Assembly: GCA_013350335.1 (NCBI GenBank)
Contig: CM023533.1
Coordinates: 35,272,170 to 35,336,169 of the forward strand
DNA length: 64,000 bases
Source of the DNA: Chimonanthus salicifolius
Lineage: Eukaryota > Streptophyta > Magnoliopsida > Laurales > Calycanthaceae
Direction of reading: 5' to 3'
Shown: positions 1 to 13,300 of the stretch, one piece after another
Layout: each line of letters begins with the position of its first letter
How positions within the stretch are numbered: the stretch's first letter is position 1
Notes under the pieces: model-generated
The model's database searches: none
The model's input: only the letters and a program-made list of their open reading frames with translations
Told to the model about the DNA's origin: nothing
Program-made: the position numbers and the translations under genes

Positions 1-1285
1 GATCAAAATAAAAGTCCAATAGAATAAACCAGTATCCATGATGATGTTGACGACATTGATGAGATTATCCATAATTTGACAATACTCGGCAGCACAACCA
101 CAAACCGTTGCAACCATAAAGCTTAAAATTGTAAACATCATTATATGAATGAATCACATCTGACCCCAAAGCATGGTCCAACACAGCAATCAAGCCTGCC
201 TATTATTTTTAACTAAGCCCAGGACTAAGAGAGGCTAGCCAGCGCATGACCTGACATTAGTAATACGTTCAGGGCTTGCAAACTAGGTTGGTTATTACAA
301 TAGTGCTAATTGTGAAGAAGTTAAAAAAAACCTCAAACTGGTCAATTAAGATCTAAAATAACATTATTGATCAAGATCCTGTATCACCTGGGCAATGTTG
401 TCCATGAGCAGTGTCCATGTCTAGGCCCTGTGGAGTCTACATGGGGGACAAAAATGAGGGCATCTGAAAGGTAAATGCAAGATGATGCTCCTTATAAAGA
501 AATCAAATCCATTAGTTTTGAAAAGTCATAATTTTCGAAGGTCAAAAAATTAATGATCAAAATATAGTCTGTTTTAGATGGCTTCTAATCAGACAGTGAT
601 ATCAACTTGAAATAACTAAAATTGGATAGGGTTCCAACTCATAAGAGTTGGGAGAGGGAAAGTATGTCTTCTAGGCCCCCGACGGGGGATCCCACCACTC
701 GTGCAGTATCACCATGCAGAAAGAAATTTTGTAAAACACTTATTGTATCAACTAGTCTAATGTAAATTATGGTATGGACATTCAACGAACCAGAAAAGTA
801 GTCGAATATGTCAGGGTATGAGAACTGGATATTATGGTATCTTTGGAAAAAGAAGAAAAGCAGGATCTTAAGACAGTTCTAATTGACAGTCAATAAACCA
901 ACCACTCTTATTATTCATCAAACACAATCTTGATATACCTACACCAATGAGTAGATTGGCTATTTTTCCAACTCCTAAAGATCCAGGTTCTAAAAATCCA
1001 TATTCCTTGTCATGTTCATACACTTTAGAGTAAATGTAAAGAATTGATAATCTTCTAGAGATTCTGAAGTTCATTCACCTTAATCATAAAAAGAAACACT
1101 TTCGTCATATCCACAGAATCACTCTCTTACAAAAAAATATATGCTGCCTGGAATCCTCTCATTAAAGCGACCAATGTGGATGTGACCCATCACTGAAGTT
1201 GGCCAACCCATACAAAAAACATTGTCGAGCATTGTGAATGACAGCAGGCAGATATCATCCATATAAAGGTTACACAGTAAAGGAA
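1..1285 (-). other. SEC22 3' UTR and downstream flank
   Basis: Downstream of the SEC22 stop on the minus strand. The first few hundred bases (about 868-1285) are presumably 3' UTR. I found no canonical AATAAA on the minus strand, so the cleavage site cannot be placed. I recognise no other gene or element in 1-867. Confidence 0.4.
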
Positions 1286-1369
1286 TCACCAAATCTTCTT
1301 TTTGACCCAAAAGACAAGGAAAACCACCCCAAGCACAATAGCAACAGGAGCCCACTTCCGAATGAAAGC
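1286..1369 (-). CDS. SEC22: SEC22 coding exon 5 (membrane anchor, stop)
   Basis: After acceptor TTTACAG the exon encodes [20 protein letters not shown] then WVKKKIW and TGA at 1288-1286. This is the tail anchor that holds SEC22 in ER/Golgi membranes, with lysines and tryptophan at the lumen-side tail as in the family. Confidence 0.94.
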   Translation of the reverse strand, partial: AFIRKWAPVAIVLGVVFLVFWVKKKIW

Positions 1370-4300
1370 CTGTAAAGAAATCATGACTAGAAAAGCATTA
1401 GCCACATAAATAGCTTTTGTACATTCAAGTATCCTACCTTTAAAAAAATCTCAGCCGCAGAACTAAAGGTCATAAAAGAAAGGCGAGTCAAAGGTCAACA
1501 GATCTCCTGATTCCGTGCAATAACTAAAAATGTAATAATTTCTCCATCATGTTGTCCTTACCTTTTTCATTCCCACGGGTCAGTGCAAATGTACCAATTA
1601 AGATGGATATTATGAAGTCAGTGGAATCAGGTTATCATACTTGAAGAAAAACTAGAACACCCAACAAAGGGCATTCTGCTTACCAAGAAAACCTAATTGG
1701 GGTTAATATATTGAGAGCATCAAACGAACAATGCAAGCGTTTTATATCAATGCTAGCATTTAATTGGTATCATAGTAACATCACAAGTTTGTTAGGTCAT
1801 CTGGATATGCCCAAAAGCACAAGATGGTAGATTTTACTACAAGCTGATAATGGAAGCAGAATATCTGAATTTCAAATGAACGAAACTACAGAAAATTGGA
1901 AATGAGTGAAACAATTCGAGGTGGTTCCACCTCCTAATTCTGGAAATTCTTCTCTGATTCTCCATTCATCGGAAAACAGACTTAATATACTTGCTCCACT
2001 AATTTTATTCCTAAAACCAAAACAGTAAAATGGTTCCTCAAATCTAGCAACACTTCACTCATTTGACTTCTTAGTTTCTTAATTTATTCTTATCTCAAGG
2101 AATCTCCAAATCCCATCCAACTGTCACGCCACTCAGCTACTGCATGTCCCCTAGTGAGTATCCTGAGTTAACCATGAATCCAAGTCATAAACTGGGGTTC
2201 TCATCATTCCCTCACACCCTTCAAGATGAACCTTGTCCTCAAAGTTCATGTGAGAAAAAAGGAGCCTCAGCTGTCCGTAATTTTCCCACGTCATTTCTTC
2301 AGTTGCCAGCGATGCCCATTTACCAATGCCTCTTGAATAAGAACAGAACCCATCTTTGTACACCAGAAGTCCAAAATGATTTCAGGTTCTACAATAACAG
2401 CCCCTTCGTCTGAAAACGGTGGCAAGTGTGCCATTACGAAAAGTGAAAGGGCACTGTAATGCATGGAAAACCGGGTGGATTTTGCAGATTGGGGGTAAAT
2501 CCAGCTTATAAACAACAGGCCCAATTTGTTGCAGTACTTTGGAAGGCCCGTAAAATCAAGGAGACACCAAATTCGGTCAACGGGTAATGGAGGACTGCTA
2601 CTAATCTCCGACTTCAAAAACTTGGTCACGCCAATGCCGATCATGCTGCAACTTCATTTGATCTTGGGCCAAATACAGATTGTCGGAGATCTCCAAATAT
2701 GATATCTCTGTGTATGAGCTGTCGTTCATACATTGGCCATTGAGATGGTGGTGCCGCCGATGAATTGTAGGGGGACGATGGCATTTTAGATGATGAATGA
2801 AAGGCCGTATTGTGCCAAAACTCTGCCCAAGGCAACCAGTGCACCAATTGCTTTGGCTGTTGTCTCGTAAAACATCGAAGCTATGTTTTGAGGCAGCGAT
2901 TTAGCACTTTGGATTGAACATCTGTTTATGGATAATGAGTCGTACTCATCCGTAACTGTCTTCCCTGCCACTTGAAAAAATCATGCCAAAAGTTGCTTAT
3001 TAAAATCGGGTCTCAATCATTTATAATTGACTTTGGCATTCCATGTAACTTAGCAATGTCACACACAAAGGTACCAACCACAGATTTAACCTGTCGACGA
3101 CTATCATAATGGTTGTCTTCCCATCAGAATTTGGCAAATTGTCAATAAAATACATTGGTATGTCATCCCGCACTATTCAGGAATGGGCAAGGATTGCAAT
3201 AGACCAGCTGAGCGCATCAAATCATATTATTCCTTTGACTAGTGTCACATGCAATCCCGTAGCATCAGCTTTGATGCCCTTCCAAAAAAAAGGGCGCATT
3301 ATCCATTTATAGGTTTGTGAGGAACTCGAATGGCCCACCATGGGTGTGGCATGAAATTCTTGCAATATCTGAGCTTTAAAAGAAGACTGTAAGGCCTTCC
3401 AAAAAATGGTGCATTATCCATTTATAGGTTTGTGACGAACTCGAATGGCCCACCATGGGTGTGGCATGGAATTCTTGCAATATCTGAGCTTTAAAAGAAG
3501 AGTCTGAGGGTACCACTAATCACCCTTTGTAATAAAGAATGTCATTCTGCAGGTCGTACCCCTTGATGGCTGATGGACGAGTTTGAAGGCAGGCTTGAAT
3601 TGCCTCAAGTTCTGCACTTCCTCATGCTTCCGCTAGCATATCTGTGAGCCATGACTCGTAAGCATTGTGACAAATACCGTTCTCGGAGTATTAACGGCAA
3701 TTGGTAATAACGGGATATTTTTAAATTCTCGAATTTTTACCGGGAATTTAAAGGGAAAATCTCGCAGAAATTATAATATTTAAAAAAAAATAGAATAAAT
3801 AAAAAAATTAATGAAATAAAAATGGTACCGGGAATTTACCGGGATATTATCGCGTTATTAACGTTTATCGCGTTTTTAACGCGATTTTATGGGGAATTTA
3901 CCGGAAATTTATCGTTATCACGATAAAAACGCATTTTTAACGCGGTAATGGTATTTTGCCGATAAAAATGCGGTAAATTTGAAAATACCGCCGATATTTG
4001 TGACAAGGCTCGTAAGGGCAAGAAATTGCACACAATGAGCCCAAATCATGCTGCCTAGATAGGGAACTAGTGACACTATTGTCTCAACCAGCATGGTAAG
4101 CAATGTCATAGTCAAACACGAATTTGATGGTAACCAGATTTGAGATCCAGTTTGGAAAAGTAGCAAGCTGCATGCAACTCATCCAATAATTCACCAATAG
4201 CATGGTAAACAATGTCACAGTCAAACCTGGGCAATTATCGAAAACCAATGCTGTAAGAAATATTTTAAGCTGTGATTGTCCGTCCTGATTTCAACCACCA

Positions 4301-7300
4301 CCCCAACAGATAGGGCGCCACTTCTGAACAGCTTCCACTATCGCCATCATCTCCGTTTCATATGTGAATCGGCCCAATGCTCTACCTGATAAAACCTTGC
4401 CAAAGAAGTGACTAGGCAGCCTTCTTGAGATATCACAGCTCCCAGCCCACTAATGGACGCATTGGCTTAGACTAAATTTTTTATGAAGTCAGGCAATGCC
4501 AATACTGGTGTATGAGTCATGGACTTTCTGAGTGTGTTGAAGGTATGTTTTTTTTTTTTTGTTTTTTTATTGAAGGTATGTTGAGCTGAATCATTCCACT
4601 TGAACCCTTCTTTTTTCAACAACAGCATCAAGGGTGCAGCTATCTTTCCATGGTTTTGAACAAATCGTCTAGTAGTATCCTACGAGCCCCAAAAAGCCAC
4701 TCAAGCCTTTAAGATTGCTCAGTTTTGGCACACAAGCAAGCAACGGATCTTTTCCAGGTCAGCTGCCGCCCCTTGTGGGGAGATGGAGATAATGTGGCTC
4801 AAATACTCCTCTATGTGCCCCAGACACACTTCCATCAATTCACAAATAAGTGATTTAATTTCAAAAATAATGTAGCACTGTCTGTAGATGATGTATATGT
4901 TCGAGCCACGATTTGCTATAGATACGTAGGGAATAGGCCAGATACGTAGGGAATAGGCCTGACAATCTCATTTATCAGTGTTGGAAGGTCGAAAGTGCAT
5001 TAGGGAGACCAAAGGGCATTACAAAGAACTCATAGGAACCCTCATGAGTTCGGAAAGTTGTCTTATGTACATCCTCCAGCCAAACACGAATTTGATGGTA
5101 ACCAGATTTGAGATCCAGTTTGGAAAAGTAGCAAGCTGCATGCAACTCATCCAATAATTCACCAATAGCATGGTAAACAATGTCACAGTCAAACCTGGGC
5201 AATTTAAGAACCCATTTCTGTTGCTCCATTATCGAAAACCAATGCTGTAAGAAATATTTTAAGCTGTGATTGTCCGTCCTGATTTCAACCGCCACCCCAA
5301 CAGATAGGTCGCCACTTCTGAACAGCTTCCACTATCGCCATCATCTCCGTTTCATATGTGAATCGGCCCAATGCTCTACCTGATAAAACCTTGCCAAAGA
5401 AGTGACTAGGCAGCCTTCTTGAGATAACACAGCTCCCAGCCCACTAACGGACGCATTGGCTTAGACTAAATTTTTTATGAAGTCAGGCAATGCTAATACT
5501 GGTGTGAGTCATGGACTTTCTGAGTGTGTTGAAGGTATGTTTTTTTTTTTTGTTTTTTTATTGAAGGTATGTTGAGCTGAATCATTCCACTTGAACCCTT
5601 CTTTTTTCAACAACAGCATCAAGGGTGCAGCTATCTTTCCATGGTTTTGAACAAATCATCTATAGTATACTACGAGCCCCAAAAAGCCACTCAAGCTCCT
5701 AAGATTGCTCAGTTTTGGCACAAAAGCAAGCAACGGATCTTTTCCAGGTCAGCTGCCATCCCTCGTGGGGAGATGGAGATAATGTGGCTCAAATACTCCT
5801 CTATGTGTCCCAGACACACACTTCCATCAATTCACAAATAATTGATTTAATTTCAAAAATAATGTAGCACTGTCTGTAGATGATGTATATGTTCAAGCCA
5901 CGATTTGCTATAGATACGTAGGGAATAGACCTGACAATCTCATTTATCAGTGTTGGAAGGTCGAAAGTGCATTAGTGAGACCAAAGGGCATTACAAAGAA
6001 CTCATAGTAACCTTCATGAGTTCGGAAAGTTGTCTTATGTACATCCTCCAGCCAAACACAAATTTGATGGTAACCAGATTTGAGATCCAGTTTGGAAAAG
6101 TAGCAAGCTGCATGCAACTCATCCAATCATTCATCAATAACAGGAATCGGAAAGCAATCCTTGACGCTGATGTTATTCAAGGCTCTATAGTCGACACAAA
6201 ATGCCATGTTTTCTTTACCAAAAAAACAGGAGAAAAGACTGGACTTGTGCTATTGCATATGATTCCAGTATTTCCCACACAATTTTCTTGATTTCATTCT
6301 TCCGAAAGTGTGAATGTAAGGCTGCACATATACTGGTGAAGCAACTAGCTGTATTTCAATTTCATGATCAAGTTCAGTAAGACGGTAACCCCACTGGCTC
6401 TTGGAATACTATAGAAATTCAGACAATAGTTGCTCTATTTCCATTGTTCCGTCTGCTCCTTCACCGAGTGCTTCAGTCTCAGGGTTGCATTGATGAAAGT
6501 TCCCAACTAAATGCATGAACACTGCTGGACGATTAGTCCGCAACATTTTTCTCCATATACCGAGTACTGACACTCGCTGGTTGCACTTCCCTTGCAGCGA
6601 TTCCAGGCAGGTGATACGTCTTTCCATCCACGGTGAAATTTATAGTACCAGCCAAAGGCTCTGCAACCACTGGATGCCCATATCTAATCCCCTGAGACTA
6701 ATGGGGTACATATCGATTGTAAACTGATATCCTTGGACGTCCACTGCAACATGCCGACAGGCTCCTCCAGATTCTAATTTATTGCCGTCGACCACCATCA
6801 ATTGAAAGGACTGAGAAGGCTATATTGGCCATCCAAGTCATTGGACCCGGCCAAGGTTAATACAGCTATGGGCGCTGCTGTTGTCAATCAACATAGGCAA
6901 TGGTCAGCGCTAATAAGCCTTTGCACACGCATCATCCAAGGCGAGACGAGATGGGCGAGTACATGTAACGAAATCTCGGGTGAATCGAATGGTCCAATAG
7001 TTTCAGTTTCCTCCACACAATCATCCAAGTGATGATCCTCTCCATCCAAGTGCTCACCATCTTCCAACAAATAGATTTGTTGCATCTTGCACCGATGCCC
7101 CGAGGCAAACATCTCATCACAGTTGTAGCATAGTCCCTTCTCTCGTCGAGCTTGCATCTCAAACCAAGGGAGCTTTTTAAAGGGAATGTCATTTGCAGCA
7201 TTCATAGGTCCAGGCGATTGTTGTGTCGCTCGACTCGAAGGTGATCCACCTGGACGCCCGCTAGTTGCAACCTGAACAGTTTATCTTCTTGCAACCGGGT

Positions 7301-10300
7301 GAGTCCCAGGCTGTCAGTATCGTGGTGGGTTGGAATAACTTACAGATCTGATCTCATCTTTCAGTCCTTAGATGAAACTACAGACGAGAGCCTTCTCAGG
7401 TCAATCTCGTACCCAGGTAGCTAATCTTTCAAAATGAATCTTTTATTCCCTAACAGAGCCGGTCTACTTGAGTTTGACTAAGGTTTCATCAAATTCCTCA
7501 TAGTCGGAGGGACCAAACCTTATACATAGAGCCTATGTAGATTGCCCCATCTTAATTTTCATACCACTGGAACAACTATAAAGCTTCCCCCTCCAAATGG
7601 AAGGATGCCAAAATTACCTTCTCATATTCTGTGGTCCCTTGACACCAAAAGAACTGCTTGACTCTTTAAATCCAGCCCATAGGATCCTCTCCGACAAATC
7701 GGGCTAGAATCTCGCGTCGTGCAGTCGAATCCCCATTCAAGGCATTCAACAACTTGTTGATGCAACGGCCTCGAAGGACAGATGACACAACCTTGTCATA
7801 CTTCATAGCCAGTGCTACCATCAGCTCTCTCATCTCCTGCATGTCTCCTTCAAATTTAGACATTTGTTACTCCAAGAGAGCTGAACAGATGATGGGCATC
7901 CCCTACTCTCATACAATTTGGTAGATTCTTCTACCAACTGATAAGGAAGCAGAAGACTTGAGTTTCAAAAGAACGAAAAAATAGAAATTGGAAATGAATG
8001 AGAACCAATTTGAGGTGGTTCAACCTCTTAATTCTGGAAATTCTTCTCTAATTCTCCATTCATCGGAAAACAAAATTACATGCTCCATTAATTTTACTCC
8101 TACAAAACAATAAAATGGTTCCTGAAATCTAGCAACACTTGGCTCATTTGACTTATAATTTTCTTTATTTTTATCACAAGGAATGCCAAATCTCAGCCAA
8201 GTGCCATGCCAGCCAAGCAGCAGTTGCATACTTGCGTGTGCCCCTAGTGAGTGTTCTGAGTTAACCACGGTGAATTTCAGGTGAGTCCACGCACTGGGTT
8301 CTCATCACAAGATTCTAAATGACCATGGGACATTGCAAGCACTTGATTATAGGGCAGTGCAGATGATGGAAACCACGCAAGTCAATACAACCATGCATAG
8401 ATTTAATCATACAAAATTTGTGGCAAGTCTCATGCAAACATAATTTAGGATAATTGAAATCAGCCAGTCCTAAAATATGATTTATTGTTCCATAGAAGAT
8501 AACCATTATCATCATCATTGAAATCTCACCCCATCCATCTAGGAAAGAATGGAACAACACTAAAAATAAATAAATGAATAAAAAAAACCCAAGGAGAGAG
8601 ATATAGGTGAACAATTATAGATATTTTATATTTTATTCCATCTTAGCATTCTATAACTATTCTTTTAAGATCCTCCAACCACTTCTCCCTAAGAAGAAAA
8701 CTTACTCTGATACAATGATACAAAAGTGATGCAACAATAATAATTGATAACAAAAGAAACAGATGATAACACTGACAACTCTGGTGCCTAGATTTTTTGG
8801 AGCAATCTTTTGTGGGAGGATTTCTTGGAGAAATACGACTAGAACCTCTTGCAAGAATAACCAAAGAGCACCAAAACAAGCACATAAAAGGGAACATAAA
8901 TCTTCTGTTTCTTCACATTCCTAGCATTCAAACCCTTCATTTTATAATCAACAAAATCTCCAACCCAACTATTTAAACCAAGTAGACCACATGGTTCGAC
9001 TAGGAAAAGTTCAATTCTACAGTCTGATCCATGGAAAAAACTAATGTCTAACACAAAGGCCAACAATTTGGGGTGTATGATCAGCCTAAAGAACCCTCAA
9101 AAAAAAAAGGCCTTCTTTCACCATCCAAACTACCAATCACAACCACAAGTGTCTAGCCTAAACATCTGGAATATGTATGGGCAAGGTAAACTTATTATTG
9201 AAGGGGATTCAGCTAATGCAATTAAGTGGGCAAAGGGTCAAAAACGTTCACTATGTAAACTGATTACCATAGTGAGGGAGATTAGGGAGTTGGCTAGGGG
9301 GAGGGATGTATCCTTCATCAATATCGCCAATCAGCAAATGGAGTGGCAGACTATTTTGCCAAGCTTGGTGTCACCGACCTTTACTTTGAGTTTTCCTCCT
9401 ATGAGCTTGGAGGATTTTTTGTTTTTACTTTTATTGTATTCTCAGTTTTTCTTTTTGTTCTTGCTTTGCTTCATCTTGTTTGTTAGACCCTTTCTTTCTT
9501 TCGATTCCCTTTTGTACTCTTCTCTTTTTAATATAATTTTATTTGTTACTGCTCAAAAAAAAGTGCCTAGCCTAATATGTGGCTTCCACAATCCAAACTA
9601 CCAAAATCACAACCTGCAAGTGTCTAACCTAATCTGGGGGCACTGGCTCTCTCCCTCACATGTCATCTTAATTTCATAGTTCAAATTTTTTTAATGTGAT
9701 TATGATGTCACGGTTCAACCTGGTTTGAAGGGCCCTATTTGACTAACCTTTACCTTGACAGTGTTTAATGAATGGTCTGGCTTTTAAAGCATTGCTCCAA
9801 TCAATCCCTCCCCAATAGCCAATTTGCTCCAAACAAACTAATGTAAGGAGAATTGTGGTTGACAAATACAGAGTGCAAACAAAATCACACCTTGAGGGAA
9901 GCTTGAGTAAAACCTCAAGCAAGAAGCTAAAGAAACAACAAAAATTCACACCACACTGCCATAGTGGTAGAAGGTTTTGGATGAAGAGGAAGAACATTAA
10001 TGTCATGCATAGAATCATAAACAACCATTTTGCTCTTCCTTGCTCACTTTCCCCTAGTTTAGAAGCAAACAAGTAAAATCAGTACAAAATAAATAAAATC
10101 GTAACATAAATAAAGATCACAACCATCCTTCAACCATAAAGCATTTGAATCCAAAATACTAGTTACTTTTTTTAATAATAACCACAAAACGTAAAACTCC
10201 TCCTTATTTTCTCACTTATAAATACAAATTACAAAACACTTTTAAAGAAAATTACTCATAAGCATAGTAACAAATACCGCTCTCGGGATAATAACGGCAA

Positions 10301-13300
10301 CTGTTAATAACGGGATATTTTCAATTTCTCGGGTTTTTAACGGGAAAATCTCGCGGAAAATATAAATATTTAAAAAATAAAAAAAAAAATATAATAATTA
10401 ATTAATTCTCATCTTAGACTTCTTGAGGAAAAAAAAATAGCATATAAAGCTATAATAACATAGACAATTTACTCGATTCCCATTGATCAAAGAAGCAACA
10501 GTAATACAAACATTCAATTAACAAACTATCAAAAGCTTAATAGTGTCATTAAACTCAACAAACATAATAAATAACATCCAAAGTCAATAAAGTCATCATT
10601 ATACTAAGAAATCCAAATTATGTACGCCCTCAAGCTCCTCAAGTGGAGTATCATCTTCATCATCCTCACTAGAACATTGATTTTCTTCATTTTCTTCGTT
10701 CAAACCATCAAATGGATTAATATCATCAAGTGAAATGGCCTTTGAGTCCTTAGATAATTTCAACTCTGCATTCTTTTTCATTAGCAAATTTACTTTCACA
10801 TAGACCAAATCTTGAAGCTTTTCTGGATGAAGTCTATTCCTCCTTTTTGAATAAGTTGCTTCAAAAACGCTCCAAGTGTGCTCACATGCTGATGCACTGC
10901 ATAGTTGACTCAGGATTTTTATAGCAATGGACTTCAAATTTGGAATTGAAGTTCCACATAAGTCCCACCAAAGTCCTAAATAATTAAAAGAATTAGATAC
11001 ACATTACAATGTACAATTAATATAAATTATAAAAATACTAAATCAAAATTAAATTAGGAAAACAAATGAAAAGAAACTTACTAGGATGAGATGTTTGCAT
11101 CATTTTATGTGACATCGTTCCTCCAAAAATTTTTGAATCTCTAGAATGATAAAGAGACAACTCTCTAAATGTTTCTCTCAACTCTCCTCTTAGTGCCATT
11201 TTTATGATAACTTTATCAAGGCCATCTCTGATTTCTGAATCTGTACTTATAATGTTCTTATAAAAAAACTTGGGATGTAAAAATGCAGCAACTGCATGTA
11301 AAGGACTACGCAAATTTTTCTTCCAACGCTGAGCTATGATGCTCAAAATTTCCATGCATTTATCTTGATCATCATGATTTAGATAGAGACTTCTAATGGC
11401 TGCTATTGCGCGATTAAGTCCTTCATACAAGTAACCCATTGTGGACCCATCACCATCTACCATTCTCAATATTTTAACAAGAGGTTCAACAATTTGGATT
11501 ACCTTCTTTCCACCCTCCCAAAATTCATCACCACGTAAAACGTCTGCCACGTCTTTTCCTTCACTTTTTTTACATTGTGGCATGTTTCTCCATTCAACGG
11601 AAGCAACCATTAATCTCAATGCATCTTCTTGACTCAGGACAGATTGTAAACAAATGAATTGAGTTGCAAACCTTGTAGTGGCTAGCCTTTGCAACTCTCT
11701 TCCTTGGGTGTGGACCCTTAGCAAATCAAGGACATGTTGATACCGATACAAAAATTTAACAATTCTTCGAGCACTGTCCATATAGGGCTTCACAAATGGC
11801 AACTTGTCAATGTCTTCCAACATTAAATCAATACAATGGGCAGCACATTGTGTCTTGAAAATATTTGGATACTTATTTTCAAGTATATCTCCTGCAGATA
11901 TATAATTTGACCCATTATCTGTAACAAATTGCACCACATTTCTTGGTTCAATCTCATCAATCACAGAAGATATAAAATCGGCAATGAAAGCTCCATTTTT
12001 AATATTCCCTTGTGCACATATAGACTTGAAGAAAACTGTGCCTTATGGACAAGCAACTAAACAATTAATATAGGGTCGATTCTTCATATCTGTCCATGTG
12101 TCGGACATAAGTGTGCATCCACTTGTCTTCCAATTCTTGCTAATATCATTTACATATGATATTGCTACATCTTTCACATTTTTCAATAACTTAGTCCTTA
12201 AAGTTTCACTACTAGGAAGGACATAAGTGGGCCCATATGCTATAGCGGCATGGATTGCTTCTCAATATTCTTCAGACCTTAACAAATTAAAGGAGAGGTT
12301 GTTCATCACCATGCTTCTACATATCAAGTTGTCAACATGATCCTTGTCATGTCTTTTAATCATGGTATCAACCAATTGTTGTCCCGAGGAAGACGGAAAA
12401 GCAACCGATGATTTCAAACTTTCTCCTGTGCAAGCAGATCCAACAAACAACACACTTCCTCTATGCCTTTTTGTTCTCTCTTTAAACTGATATTGCATCC
12501 CTCGCCATTTCACAAACATTCTCCGAAACTTTATCACACATTTTTACATCATGCAATGTCCTTTTTGCTAGATGGTTTCTAAAACGTGTGATACCACCGC
12601 CAAAAACTTCTTCACAAAATTTACACTTTTAACTTATTTTCACCTAATTCCTCTCCATATTGCCATAATGGATCTTTTTGTCGATTTTCGATGAAAAATG
12701 GACACAAAGATCTAGAAAAAATATGAACATAAAGTTTAGAAAATAATAAACAAACAATTGATAACACAAGAAAAAAAGGTAACATACAGACCCATCGATT
12801 TAAATCATTTAGCATATAGATCCACCGATTACATTACAAATTATATACAAGTAATATACATACCCATCGATTACATTACAAATCATACCAACGAAAAAAA
12901 GGTAACACATAGGAATACAAATCATATGATTTACAACTAGAGTACGACTTTCTAGTGATTCACGTAGCAAGATTGTTCCTTAAATGAGTGTACACCTCAT
13001 AGGCAAGGTAATAATGATTTGTCGGGTCTATCCATTGATTTTTGTTTCAAATCGGGTCAACCCATTTATATATGGGTTCGCTTCTGTTTGGATCATTTAT
13101 CAAAAATGGGTCGATTTGAGATAAGTTGGGCAATCGGGTCAAATCAAATTTTTTCAGGTCTACTCAAAATACTATCTTATTCACACTAATTCTTATTCTA
13201 ATCAAATCTAGCATAAAATCTTAGTCTTTAATTTGTTTATGCCATCATCTAAAAGAAGACTCGATGAACTCAGATTAGGAGTACTAATCCTTGGTGTCTG

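Larger units (their letters stand above)
1825..8307 (-). mobile_element. complete but degraded Ty3/gypsy LTR retrotransposon
   Basis: Two related LTRs (1825-2206 and 7919-8307) begin TGGTAGATT on the plus strand and end TCATCA, flanked by the perfect 5-bp duplication CAAGA (1820-1824, 8308-8312). Minus-strand order is 5'LTR, primer site resembling TGGTATCAGAGC (initiator tRNA-Met), gag with zinc knuckle, protease, RT, RNase H, integrase, C-terminal tail, polypurine tract, 3'LTR. This order and the short LTRs fit a small chromovirus (Reina-like; lineage is inference). Stops and frameshifts are frequent. It carries a tandem triplication in pol (see 4117-6060), a 116-bp duplication in integrase, and a hAT MITE at 3663-4008. 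It lies inside SEC22 intron 4. Confidence 0.93.

Noticed and set aside
9044..9679. 211-codon plus-strand reading frame
   Set aside because: Only its middle is a LINE RNase H piece bounded by a 15-bp target duplication; the flanks are chance open sequence.
13000..13160. ACCCGACC-type MITE inside the hAT leader
   Set aside because: A few GGGTC/GACCC motifs but no ends or duplication; may only be motif-rich DNA.
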